From positions 610,271 through 674,270 of the forward strand of contig NZ_QUQV01000002.1 in the NCBI RefSeq assembly GCF_003400205.1: 64,000 bases of DNA, written 5' to 3'. The position numbers were made by a program, and so were the translations under genes. Of the stretch, positions 16,574-24,496 are shown one piece after another (the first letter of the stretch is position 1; each line of letters starts with the position of its first letter). The notes below the pieces were generated by a model. The model searched no databases. It saw nothing but the letters and a program-made list of their open reading frames with translations, and was not told the origin of the DNA. This DNA comes from Bacillus sp. HNG. GTDB lineage: Bacteria; Bacillota; Bacilli; Bacillales; Bacillaceae_L.

Positions 16574-17310
16574 TAATATGCCCTTTTTCCACTGATGGTT
16601 CCCTCCATCGACACTGGTGCATTCATGTCAACAAAGAATAAAACAACTGTTGAATCCGCTACTGGAGTTATGGCAGGTAGAGGCTCTTCTAAATCCGTAA
16701 TAGCTTCCATTTTTTTAATCTGAAGGTCCCCAACAGTTAACTCACCATCCAAGACATATAAGAATGGTTGCAACCCTTGATAGACAGGGACATCTAATTG
16801 CTCTCCTTGCTTGGGATGTGCATCAAGAATATAGACATTTTGTCTAACTTTCAGTGGCGCCTGACTTTCTTCAGGTCCTACCATCAGATACCAGCCCCGA
16901 TTTCGTATTGGCTTTTCATGAAATTGAATAATTGGTTCAAGATTGGTTTCATGAGGTCGAACAAAAATCTGCAGCATTTCGACTTGATCATTTTTCACTT
17001 TTTCCTCATGCCAAAAGCTCCGACCCGCGTTCATCATCATTAAGTGACCTGACGTAATCGATGCTTCTAAACCTGCTGAATCCTTGTGATGCATTGTACC
17101 ATGCCATACATAGCTCAGAATCTCATCGTTTACATGCTCATGCATCTTAATTGTTAATCCTTTTTTCATCACAGCATGATCGATAATACTTAATGGGCCG
17201 AACGTAAAATCTTCATTCTCCTCTAAAATATCACCCGGCTGTATTCGTGTAATTGTAAATGGCCCCTTGTATGGTTGCCAATGCTTTTGTGCAGAAAGTT
17301 TTTGTAACAT
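16573..17310 (-). CDS. Pirin family protein
   Basis: Bicupin of 245 residues. The N-terminal cupin has the pirin metal set: HEHVNDEILSYVWHGTMHHKDS (His, His, His) and later SFWHEE (Glu/His). The branch includes YhhW, a quercetinase-like dioxygenase, and YhaK. The second cupin half is degenerate, as usual. The enzyme activity of Bacillus pirins is not established; redox sensing or quercetin-type dioxygenase are the alternatives. It converges on the DsbA-like gene with a REP pair between. The start is supported only moderately. Confidence 0.87.
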   Translation of the reverse strand: MLQKLSAQKHWQPYKGPFTITRIQPGDILEENEDFTFGPLSIIDHAVMKKGLTIKMHEHVNDEILSYVWHGTMHHKDSAGLEASITSGHLMMMNAGRSFWHEEKVKNDQVEMLQIFVRPHETNLEPIIQFHEKPIRNRGWYLMVGPEESQAPLKVRQNVYILDAHPKQGEQLDVPVYQGLQPFLYVLDGELTVGDLQIKKMEAITDLEEPLPAITPVADSTVVLFFVDMNAPVSMEGTISGKRAY

Positions 17311-17482
17311 GGTTGGCCACCCTTTGTGCTTTTTGTATATTATAACAAACCCTACTTATCGTTACTTGTTCAAGACCTTTACCATACATATAATAAAAAT
17401 AATTAATAAATTTTTTACCCCGTATCTTTTCATACCCTTTTATTCGTTTATAAAGTAGAGACGCGCTGAAGGAGTGATTGTT

Positions 17483-18193
17483 TTGCATAGTAAGCTTTGG
17501 AATGGTTCACAGGATTTTAGAGAACAGCAGGAATTTTTTACTGAGGAACAGCTTCATGAAGTCTATCCGATATTACGACGATATTGCCAGTTTATATCCC
17601 AAAACAGCTGGGATGGGGAAGATCTCGTCCAGGAATCCTTGGTTAAGGCTTGGAAGCATTATAGGCACCACCCTACAATCTCTGCAGCCTTAATAAATAA
17701 AATTGCCAAAAATGTATGGATAGACACGGTGCGAAAACGAAGCAAAGAGTCACTTGATGGTATTCCTGATGATGGATATGATGAGTCCGTACAAATTGAA
17801 GAGCGCTTTGAGGCTGTACAACAGCTTATTAATAAGCTAACACCGAAGCAAGCTGTGATATTTGTTTTAAAAGAAGGGTTTCAATTTCAACTATCTGAAA
17901 TAGCTAAGCTATTAAATACAAATGAAACTGCTGTTAAAGCCGCGATTTATCGTGCAAAACAGAAAATGGAGAAGAAAGAAGAGATTCCACTTATCGAACA
18001 ATATTGGACAGAGGAAGATCGAGAGCAAATTCAAAAAGTACTACATGAATCTTTAAACACTCAAGATCCAACCATATTAATCAGGACGATACCTTCTATC
18101 CGTTCTTTATCCAAACATACAAATCCGACTTGTACTATGCAAAAATCACGTCTCTTCAAATCTCCTTCAAGCGCTGTCTCTATGGCTGCATAA
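17483..18193 (+). CDS. ECF-like sigma-70 family sigma factor
   Basis: RNA polymerase sigma factor of about 236 residues. Region 2 is seen in [21 protein letters not shown] and [18 protein letters not shown]. Region 4 is [44 protein letters not shown] (in pieces). A 60-residue C-terminal tail beyond region 4, ending [10 protein letters not shown], is longer than in minimal ECF factors. TTG at 17483 is seven bases after AAGGAGTG and is preferred over GTG at 17474. No anti-sigma gene follows. Instead clpP starts 31 bases after the stop, which suggests a two-gene operon in which the protease may control the sigma factor. Confidence 0.8.
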   Translation: MHSKLWNGSQDFREQQEFFTEEQLHEVYPILRRYCQFISQNSWDGEDLVQESLVKAWKHYRHHPTISAALINKIAKNVWIDTVRKRSKESLDGIPDDGYDESVQIEERFEAVQQLINKLTPKQAVIFVLKEGFQFQLSEIAKLLNTNETAVKAAIYRAKQKMEKKEEIPLIEQYWTEEDREQIQKVLHESLNTQDPTILIRTIPSIRSLSKHTNPTCTMQKSRLFKSPSSAVSMAA

Positions 18194-18224
18194 TAAGATG
18201 CAAGCGAATAAGGAGGAAAACAAT

Positions 18225-18800
18225 ATGAGTACGATACCTTATGTAATTGAACAATCGAGTCGTGGGGAACGATCGTATGATATTTACTCGAGGTTATTAA
18301 AGGATCGCATTATTTTGATTGGCGATGAAATAAATGATGCTGTTGCTAATAGTATAGTTGCACAGCTATTGTTTTTAGCAGCGGATGATCCAGAAAAAGA
18401 TATTTCTCTTTATATCAACAGTCCCGGAGGCTCAACATCTGCTGGTTTTGCCATTTTTGATACAATGCAATATATCAAACCAGATATTAGGACCATTTGC
18501 ACAGGTATGGCTGCATCCTTTGGTACCATGCTTTTGCTAGCCGGAACAAAAGGGAAAAGGTTTGCCCTCCCAAATAGTGAAATCATGATCCATCAACCCC
18601 TAGGCGGAGCACGCGGCCAGGCAACTGAAATCGAAATTTCCGCAAAACGCATCCTTAAGCTTCGAGAACATACCAATCAAATCATTGCAGAACGTACCGG
18701 TCAACCTGTTGAGAAGGTAGCAAAAGATACCGATCGAGACTATTATATGAGTGCTGAAGAAGCAAAGGAATACGGGATTATTGATGAAATAATTAAATAA
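18225..18800 (+). CDS. clpP: ATP-dependent Clp protease proteolytic subunit (paralogue)
   Basis: Serine protease subunit of 191 residues that assembles into the tetradecameric ClpP chamber. The catalytic triad is Ser98 (GMAASFG), His123 (MIHQP) and Asp172 (DTDRDYY), at the standard positions. [14 protein letters not shown] is also present. Differences from the housekeeping ClpP ([11 protein letters not shown] instead of the usual ASMGA..LLAAG) suggest a second paralogue. ATG at 18225 follows AAGGAGGAAAACAAT; the ATG at 18198 lacks such a site. It follows a sigma factor gene in what looks like an operon, and no Clp ATPase is adjacent. Confidence 0.93.
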   Translation: MSTIPYVIEQSSRGERSYDIYSRLLKDRIILIGDEINDAVANSIVAQLLFLAADDPEKDISLYINSPGGSTSAGFAIFDTMQYIKPDIRTICTGMAASFGTMLLLAGTKGKRFALPNSEIMIHQPLGGARGQATEIEISAKRILKLREHTNQIIAERTGQPVEKVAKDTDRDYYMSAEEAKEYGIIDEIIK

Positions 18801-18886
18801 CCGTTTTTCTGCTTTCGCAATGGAAAAGAATGCAAGTAACGAAAATCACCCCTTTTTACACGAATAAATTTTCCTTTAATAAATTG

Positions 18887-18924
18887 AAAAAGCGAATAAC
18901 CATTTCAAATGGTTTTCGCTTTTT
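18887..18924. terminator. Bidirectional terminator
   Basis: Stem AAAAAGCGAA.AACCATT / AATGGTT.TCGCTTTTT is flanked by A- and T-runs. It lies between convergent clpP and the NhaC-type antiporter gene. Confidence 0.8.
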
Positions 18925-18927
18925 CCC

Positions 18928-20268
18928 TTAAGACTTAGTAATTATGCTACTTTTTTCGTTTTTAGATTTAATATGGTTAAACCTTGGAAACCCGATTAAT
19001 ATGGCAATAATCCCACATACAAATAGAGCAATTGGATAATAGGAATATGGAAGAATGCTAATTGGTGAAATGGATGCTAACCCTGATGCTACAAGCATTT
19101 GACCTCCATATGGAACAAGTCCCTGCCAACTACTAGAGAATATATCAAGGATACTTGCAGATTTTCGTGGATCAATTTGAAATTCATCCACAATATTCTT
19201 AGCTAACGGACCCGTAATAATAATAGAGATCGTGTTGTTTGCAGTAGCTAGATCTGTTGCACTAACCAAACCTGCAATGCCGAGCTCAGCACCTTTTTTC
19301 GTTTTAATTCTACTCGTTACAAAGTTTAGAAGCCACTGTATACCACCATTATGCTGGATAATCCCAATCATCCCACCAATTAATACTGCAACAATCGCCA
19401 AATCCTCCATACCTATGATGCCTTGGGAAACAGCCTTAATAAACCCGGTCATTGTATATGAACCATCAATAGCACCTACGATTCCTGCAAAAATGGTCCC
19501 ACCTAATAAGACAATTAGTACATTAACCCCTACTAATGCTGCTAGTAGGACGGCAACATATGGAACTACTTTAATAAAATCATAGGAGTAATTTCCCAAA
19601 GCTTCGGCATTGTTCCCAGAAGTAACGAACCAAAGAATAATAGCAGTAACGATAACCCCAGGTAAAACAATTAAAAAATTCGTTTTAAATTTATCACTCA
19701 TTTTCGTATGTTGAGTTCGAACAGCTGCAATTGTCGTATCAGAAATCATTGAGAGGTTGTCACCAAACATTGCCCCACCTATCACTGTTCCCATCGCTAA
19801 CGCCATTGGTATTCCTGTTTGCTCTGCAATACCAATCCCAATTGGAGCAAGCGCAGCAACCGTTCCCATTGATGTTCCCATTGATATGGAAATGAAACAA
19901 CCCACTATAAATAGCCCAACCATTAATAAATTACTAGGTATGAAGGTTAACCCCATATTCACCGTAGACTCTACAGCCCCCATGCCTTTGGCAGTTTCAG
20001 CAAATGCCCCAGCTAAAATAAAGATAACCACCATTAGCATAATATTGGGGTGTCCAGCACCTTTCGTAAATATATCAATTTTCGTTGAAAATTTTTCCTT
20101 CCTATTCATCACCAATGCAATAGCAGAACTTATAATAATGGCAACATTTAATGGCATATTTGAAAAATCGCCGGAAATAACTCCTGTTCCAACAAACAAT
20201 AAAACAAAAATGAGTAATGGAAACAACGCAGAGAGGCTTCCTTTTTTAACATCCGTCAATTCTAACAC
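18928..20268 (-). CDS. Na+/H+ antiporter, NhaC family
   Basis: Membrane transporter of about 446 residues with some 11 helices. Seen: ISMGTSMGTVAALAPIGIGIA, GGAMFGDNLSMISDTTIAA and SATDLATANNTISIIITGP, the signature blocks of the NhaC/YjcE-like antiporter family with conserved Asp and Asn/Thr residues in helix breaks. GTG at 20268 lies very close to AAAGGAA; TTG at 20259 has better spacing and may be the true start. It begins 16 bases after the SDR stop at 20284, so it is cotranscribed with that gene. The substrate may be Na+ or an organic solute such as lactate/malate, as in MleN. Confidence 0.85.
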   Translation of the reverse strand: MLELTDVKKGSLSALFPLLIFVLLFVGTGVISGDFSNMPLNVAIIISSAIALVMNRKEKFSTKIDIFTKGAGHPNIMLMVVIFILAGAFAETAKGMGAVESTVNMGLTFIPSNLLMVGLFIVGCFISISMGTSMGTVAALAPIGIGIAEQTGIPMALAMGTVIGGAMFGDNLSMISDTTIAAVRTQHTKMSDKFKTNFLIVLPGVIVTAIILWFVTSGNNAEALGNYSYDFIKVVPYVAVLLAALVGVNVLIVLLGGTIFAGIVGAIDGSYTMTGFIKAVSQGIIGMEDLAIVAVLIGGMIGIIQHNGGIQWLLNFVTSRIKTKKGAELGIAGLVSATDLATANNTISIIITGPLAKNIVDEFQIDPRKSASILDIFSSSWQGLVPYGGQMLVASGLASISPISILPYSYYPIALFVCGIIAILIGFPRFNHIKSKNEKSSIITKS

Positions 20269-20283
20269 TTCCTTTCATATGAA

Positions 20284-21048
20284 TCAGTGCATCGTCATTC
20301 CACCCGTAACATTAATCCCTTGACCTGTCATATAATCTGAGTATGTTGAGGCTAAAAACACAACCACATTGGCGATATCTTGAGGTTCCGCCGTTCTGCC
20401 TAGCGGAACCTGAGAATGGTCCTCCTGCCTGATTAAATCGGCCGTAAGTCCTCTTAATTCACCGCCTATTACTCTTTCTTTATGCTTCATGGCGGTTTCT
20501 ACAATACCAGGACAAACCGCGTTCACATTGATTCCATCCTGAGCCAATTCAATGGCCATTGTTTTGGTAAGGCCTAGAACAGCATGTTTGGAAGCAACAT
20601 AGCTTCCCATTAAGCGGTACCCATTTTTACCCGCTTGCGAGGAAATATTGATAATCTTTCCACCTTGCCCTTGTTCTTTTTGGATTCTTGCTACAGCTTT
20701 ACTAAACAGGTAGACTCCTTTTGCGTTAACGTCCATCACTTGGTCCCAGTCTTCTTCTTTTATATCAATCGCATAATCCATTTTAGAAACTCCTGCGTTA
20801 TTCACTAAAATATCTAAGCGTCCAAAATGCTTTGCTACCTCTTGAACCGCTTTTTCAACCTGTTCACTTTTTGTAACGTCTGCCTGAAAGTAAACTAACT
20901 GATCATTGGGAATTTCCGAGATGATTTCCCTATCCACTACAGCTACTTTTGCTCCACAGTCCAAAAAAGCGTCCACAATTGCCTTTCCGATTCCTTGAGC
21001 ACCACCCGTTACAATCGCTACTTTTCCTGTTAAATCCATACAATACAT
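20284..21048 (-). CDS. SDR family oxidoreductase
   Basis: Short-chain dehydrogenase of about 254 residues with TGGAQGIGKAI, VVDREI (Asp favours NAD), NNAGVSKMD, INISSQAGKNG and YVASKHA. The segment VCPGIVETAMKHKE and the C terminus YMTGQGINVTGGMTMH resemble sorbitol/acetoin-type dehydrogenases, but this does not fix a substrate. ATG at 21048 has GGGGGA eight bases upstream; MDLTGK at 21039 is an alternative. It forms a pair with the NhaC-type antiporter. A REP-like copy and about 130 bases separate it from the MetE-like gene, so it may or may not belong to the SAM-riboswitch unit. Confidence 0.85.
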   Translation of the reverse strand: MYCMDLTGKVAIVTGGAQGIGKAIVDAFLDCGAKVAVVDREIISEIPNDQLVYFQADVTKSEQVEKAVQEVAKHFGRLDILVNNAGVSKMDYAIDIKEEDWDQVMDVNAKGVYLFSKAVARIQKEQGQGGKIINISSQAGKNGYRLMGSYVASKHAVLGLTKTMAIELAQDGINVNAVCPGIVETAMKHKERVIGGELRGLTADLIRQEDHSQVPLGRTAEPQDIANVVVFLASTYSDYMTGQGINVTGGMTMH

Positions 21049-21114
21049 TCTGTATTCCCCCATACTCGCGCCCAAAAGTATTCCCATATAATTACTTGGT
21101 TTTATTCTCAAAAA

Positions 21115-21141
21115 GGGATGTAGGGACAGACACTGTCCCTA
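21115..21141. repeat. REP-like palindrome, copy 9
   Basis: GGGATGTAGGGACAG is followed by CACTGTCCCTA. It lies between the MetE-like gene and the SDR gene. Confidence 0.7.
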
Positions 21142-21176
21142 CACCTTCAATCAATTGGTCGAGGATTCTTCGTTCC

Positions 21177-22280
21177 TTATCCCCAAATCTCTTTTGAAAT
21201 GTCTACGATATACTTTAATTTTGCCCACTGCTCTTCTTCCGTTAAAATATTACCATGGTGAGTGGATGCAAAACCACATTGTGGGCTGATACATAAGTTT
21301 TCAAGTGGTACAAATTGTGATGCTTCTTTTACGCGCGCGATGATATTTTCTTTCGATTCTAATTCTCCACGCTTTGATGTAAATACACCTAGAACCACGC
21401 GAGGACCATCATTTGGGATAAACTCTAATGGAGTGAAGTCCCCAGAACGATCGTCATCATACTCTAGGAAAAAGCCATCTACTTTTTCTTTCGCAAACAG
21501 GGTAGGAGCAATTTTTGCATAGCTACCTTCGAATGCCCAGTTAGAGCGGTAATTTCCACGGCAAAGGTGAGTTGTAATTGTTAAATCTTCTGGCTTGCCT
21601 TCTAGTACGCCATTTGCTACTTTTAACGCTAATTCAATTAATTCTTCACGAGTAGAACCACTATCATTAAAAGGAATTTCCGGTGCATTCAGGCCTGCTA
21701 TGTACACATCATCTAGCTGTAGGTAACGGCAGCCTGCCTCGTAAAATGCTTTAATTGCATCACGATAGGTTTGAATAATATCATTTGCGTACTCTTCAAG
21801 GGTCGGATAGATTTCCTTGTTGCGAATCCCAGCATTGAAAAGTTGATTTGGACTTGGAATCGTTTGTTTTGCAATCGCACGGTCACCCACGATTTCTTTG
21901 AATTCAATAAAGTCTTTCACATGTGGGTGGTCAGGGTTAAATGAAATTTTCCCAATCACACGCACGTCATAAGCTTCTGTTTCTTCCCCCTTGAATTTAA
22001 ATCCATGTTCCGGAACATAGCCTTCTACTCCATTTAAGTGCTCTAAGAAATCTGTATGCCAAAATCTGCGGCGAAATTCCCCATCTGTAACGGCTTGTAA
22101 GCCAATTTCAATTTGTTTATCAACAATCTTTTTAATTTCTTCTGTTTCAATTTCATGAAGTTCCTGTGCTGTAATGGTTCCTGCTTGAAAATCCTTTCTA
22201 GCCTGATGAATTCTTTCTGGACGTAATAAACTTCCTACATGATCTGCGCGAAATGGTGCTTTTACTAATGTTGTTGTCAT
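21177..22280 (-). CDS. MetE-like methionine synthase II family protein (YxjG/YxjH type)
   Basis: Cytoplasmic protein of 367 residues corresponding to the C-terminal catalytic half of cobalamin-independent methionine synthase, as in B. subtilis YxjG/YxjH. Seen: FRADHVGSLLRP, AVTDGEFRRRFWH, LQLDDVYIA, a zinc-site HLCRGN and CGFAST near the C terminus. Such proteins transfer methyl groups to homocysteine or related thiols; the methyl donor in this branch is not settled. It lies 77 bases after the cyclase-family gene in the same direction and is thus under the S-box riboswitch at 23199-23300, which supports a role in methionine supply. Ribosome binding site GGAGAGAAATATAAA. Confidence 0.9.
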   Translation of the reverse strand: MTTTLVKAPFRADHVGSLLRPERIHQARKDFQAGTITAQELHEIETEEIKKIVDKQIEIGLQAVTDGEFRRRFWHTDFLEHLNGVEGYVPEHGFKFKGEETEAYDVRVIGKISFNPDHPHVKDFIEFKEIVGDRAIAKQTIPSPNQLFNAGIRNKEIYPTLEEYANDIIQTYRDAIKAFYEAGCRYLQLDDVYIAGLNAPEIPFNDSGSTREELIELALKVANGVLEGKPEDLTITTHLCRGNYRSNWAFEGSYAKIAPTLFAKEKVDGFFLEYDDDRSGDFTPLEFIPNDGPRVVLGVFTSKRGELESKENIIARVKEASQFVPLENLCISPQCGFASTHHGNILTEEEQWAKLKYIVDISKEIWG

Positions 22281-22357
22281 TTTATATTTCTCTCCTTTTA
22301 TTAATCTATCATTATCTCAGGGACGCTGCAGTTTCCTTATTCAAAGAACCGTCCTAC

Positions 22358-23110
22358 CTATGGCAAAATAGCAAATGAACGTACCGGAAACCCAGTTCCT
22401 TTTTCCGGCTTAGGACAAATATTAAATATGACTGACCCTTTTGCCGGCACTTTATCAAGGTTAGTTAATAATTCTACTTGAAATGTATCTTGTTCGAGAA
22501 CATAATATTCACCAATTAATGAACCATTTTCCCTAAAATCAATAGCTGCATCTGTATCAAACGTTTCATGGCCAACAGCTTTAATATTTCTTTCCTCAAA
22601 TAAAAACTTTAGTGCCTCTATTCCCCAACCTGGAGCGTGACTATTGCCATCAGAATCTTTATTTTCAAATGCCTCTTTGTTTGGCCAGCGCTTGCTCCAA
22701 TCCGTTCTCAATGCAACAAAGGTACCTGCTTCAATTTCTCCATGTTCTTCTTCAAACTTCAGAATGTCATCAACACTTAAACTAAAATCATGATTCTCTT
22801 CTGCTTCCTTTGACTTATCAATTACAACAAGGGGGAGAACAAGTTCCTTTAACTCTAATTCCTCTAAATAACGTTGATTAGGAACAAAATGAATGGGTGC
22901 ATCAATATGCGTTCCGTACTGTCCTGGAAAAGTAAAACTTTGTGCAAAAAAGCCATCCTCATGTGTAAAAAGTGTTTTAAATTCAGCATCATTAAAAGCT
23001 GAGAAATGGGGAGAATCCGGACCAAACGTATGTGTAAGATCAACCCATTCTTTACTTTTCAGGATCTTAAATGCCTTTAATAATTCATTTTCAGTTCTTA
23101 CTGTCGACAT
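22358..23110 (-). CDS. Cyclase family protein (kynurenine formamidase fold)
   Basis: Metal-dependent hydrolase of 250 residues. The family signature HxGTHxDxPxH is almost complete: GQYGTHIDAPIHF. WVDLTHTFGPDSPHF occurs at the N terminus and VGHETFDTDAA in the C-terminal half. Known relatives are kynurenine formamidase, isatin hydrolase and polyketide cyclase-like proteins. It is the first gene after an S-box riboswitch and is followed by a MetE-like gene, so its role is probably linked to methionine or a methylthio compound rather than to tryptophan; no other kynurenine gene is in the window. Ribosome binding site GAGGTGATTGT precedes ATG. Confidence 0.88.
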   Translation of the reverse strand: MSTVRTENELLKAFKILKSKEWVDLTHTFGPDSPHFSAFNDAEFKTLFTHEDGFFAQSFTFPGQYGTHIDAPIHFVPNQRYLEELELKELVLPLVVIDKSKEAEENHDFSLSVDDILKFEEEHGEIEAGTFVALRTDWSKRWPNKEAFENKDSDGNSHAPGWGIEALKFLFEERNIKAVGHETFDTDAAIDFRENGSLIGEYYVLEQDTFQVELLTNLDKVPAKGSVIFNICPKPEKGTGFPVRSFAILP

Positions 23111-23139
23111 ACAATCACCTCAATTTATAATGGATATGC

Positions 23140-23175
23140 AAAAAACCCTCTTCTTGAAAATAAGAAGAGGGTTGA
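23140..23175 (-). terminator. S-box regulated terminator
   Basis: Stem AACCCTCTTCTT / AAGAAGAGGGTT (23144-23155, 23162-23173) is followed by T6 on the minus strand, between the SAM aptamer and the cyclase-family gene. The AAGAAGAG arm can instead pair with the 3' side of aptamer helix P1. Confidence 0.85.
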
Positions 23176-23198
23176 AAAGACAAATGAAAGTGCCGCTC

Positions 23199-23300
23199 TT
23201 CTTATCTTCAAGCTTCTTGCTACTGGAATTGGCACAGTACTTTACCTAGTCTGTTGCCGAGGCTTCAAAGGGCCAGTCCCTCCACCTCTCTGGATAAGAA
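23199..23300 (-). promoter_or_regulatory. SAM-I (S-box) riboswitch aptamer
   Basis: On the minus strand the conserved S-box core is plain: P1 TTCTTATC (23300-23293) pairs with GATAAGAA (23206-23199). Between them lie CAGAGAGGTGGAGGGACTGGC, CCTTTGAAGCC, CGGCAACA and GTGCCAATTCC (in order), the hallmark blocks of SAM-I. High S-adenosylmethionine should stabilise the aptamer and allow the downstream terminator to form, shutting off the cyclase-family and MetE-like genes. Confidence 0.95.
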
Positions 23301-23391
23301 AATTTCAAAATATTTAATTATGATATAACTTTACCTCAAAAAAATAAATTGTCAATACACAATTTTCAATCAAATCAAAATGATGAAATCT

Positions 23392-23420
23392 TGGGACGAG
23401 GAACCTGTCCCTTCGACCCA
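23392..23420. repeat. REP-like palindrome, copy 10
   Basis: TGGGACGAGGAACCTGTCCC, then TTCGACCCA. It has outer and inner arms in the orientation opposite to most copies. It lies between the riboswitch and the DMT transporter. Confidence 0.65.
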
Positions 23421-23427
23421 TCGAAAA

Positions 23428-23487
23428 AAAAGCAGCTGTCAAACCCTCACTTTACCGAATCGGATTCGAGGGCTGACGTCCGCTTTC
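23428..23487 (-). terminator. Terminator of the DMT transporter gene
   Basis: An imperfect long hairpin (GCAGCTGTCAAACCCTC against GAGGGCTGACGTCCGC) is followed by T8 on the minus strand. Confidence 0.65.
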
Positions 23488-24365
23488 TATGATTTTCGCT
23501 TCTTTTTCCAATTCATCTCACTAATAAAAGTCGACCCCAATATTAATACTCCCCCCACCATTTGGACCAAATTCATACTTTCATTCAATATGATAGCCGC
23601 CATAATTACAGCGGAAATAGGATCGATATAGCTTAATACCGCGATTGTTTGTCCCTTTAATTTTTTTAACACCGAAAAATAGAGAAGGTATGCGACTCCA
23701 GTATGGACAATTCCTACAATCAATAACAGACTAATAGATTGAAGGTCCAAACCTGAGTAAATCAAATTTTGCGTTCCCAGAACATACGGGAACAATATAA
23801 TGGAAGCCGTCAAAAGCTGCATAATGGTCGTTTCAAAATCTGATAGACCCTTGATAAATTTATTGATAAGAATAACACTTGTGTACAAAGCCGCAGCTAA
23901 TAAACCATACATAATTCCAACAGGATGATTATATGCTCCAACAACAGTTTCACTCCCTGGATTAACAACCAAAAGGAAACCTACAAATGCAAGTGTAATA
24001 CCTAGCCCCTTCATCCAAGTCCATTTTTCCTTTAATAAAAATGGCGCCAAAATCATCACAAACACCGGGGCAAAATAATAGCTAAGAGTGGCGTTTGCAA
24101 TTGTTGTATACCGATATGACTCAAATAAAAAAATCCAATTAAAGCCTAATGCTGCCCCCGATAAAAGGAGTAAGATTAGGTTCTTCTTTGACGTTTTGAA
24201 TGAAAACCTCTGCTTAACTAGAAAACTAGCACCAATTAAAAACAAACTACCAAATGCTCCCCTAAACAAAGCAATTTCGCTGGAGGACAAATCAATATTC
24301 TTCACAAACAATCCAATACTACCAAAAATCAGCATCACAATAATAAAAATAAACTTTGCCTTCAT
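23487..24365 (-). CDS. DMT superfamily (EamA) transporter
   Basis: Integral membrane protein of 292 residues with ten predicted helices arranged as two EamA repeats. Repeat one contains SSEIALFRGAFGSLFLIG and ANATLSYYFAPVFVMILAPFLLKEK. Repeat two contains VGIVHTGVAYLLYFSVLKKLKGQTIAVLSYIDPISAVIMA (in pieces). These are the hallmark P-rich ends of helices in drug/metabolite exporters. The C terminus is strongly basic (NWKKKRKS). It is monocistronic, flanked by REP-like copies at both ends. Substrate unknown; amino acid or metabolite efflux is typical of the family. Confidence 0.88.
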   Translation of the reverse strand: MKAKFIFIIVMLIFGSIGLFVKNIDLSSSEIALFRGAFGSLFLIGASFLVKQRFSFKTSKKNLILLLLSGAALGFNWIFLFESYRYTTIANATLSYYFAPVFVMILAPFLLKEKWTWMKGLGITLAFVGFLLVVNPGSETVVGAYNHPVGIMYGLLAAALYTSVILINKFIKGLSDFETTIMQLLTASIILFPYVLGTQNLIYSGLDLQSISLLLIVGIVHTGVAYLLYFSVLKKLKGQTIAVLSYIDPISAVIMAAIILNESMNLVQMVGGVLILGSTFISEMNWKKKRKS

Positions 24366-24414
24366 AATCCTTCTCCTAGTAGGTCATGGGAACTCTTTTT
24401 CCCAATAAAAATTC

Positions 24415-24443
24415 GGGACAATGTACCTGTCCCTCCGTCCCAT
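24415..24443. repeat. REP-like palindrome, copy 11
   Basis: GGGACAATGTACCTGTCCC, then TCCGTCCCA. It lies just upstream of the DMT gene and downstream of the SSS transporter. Confidence 0.7.
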
Positions 24444-24452
24444 TTTAATGCA

Positions 24453-24485
24453 AAAAACAGAAGACCTCAATAACGAGGTCTTCTG
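24453..24485 (-). terminator. Terminator of the SSS transporter unit
   Basis: Perfect 11-bp stem CAGAAGACCTC / GAGGTCTTCTG with a 6-base loop and T6 on the minus strand. Confidence 0.85.
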
Positions 24486-24496
24486 CTTTCATCATG

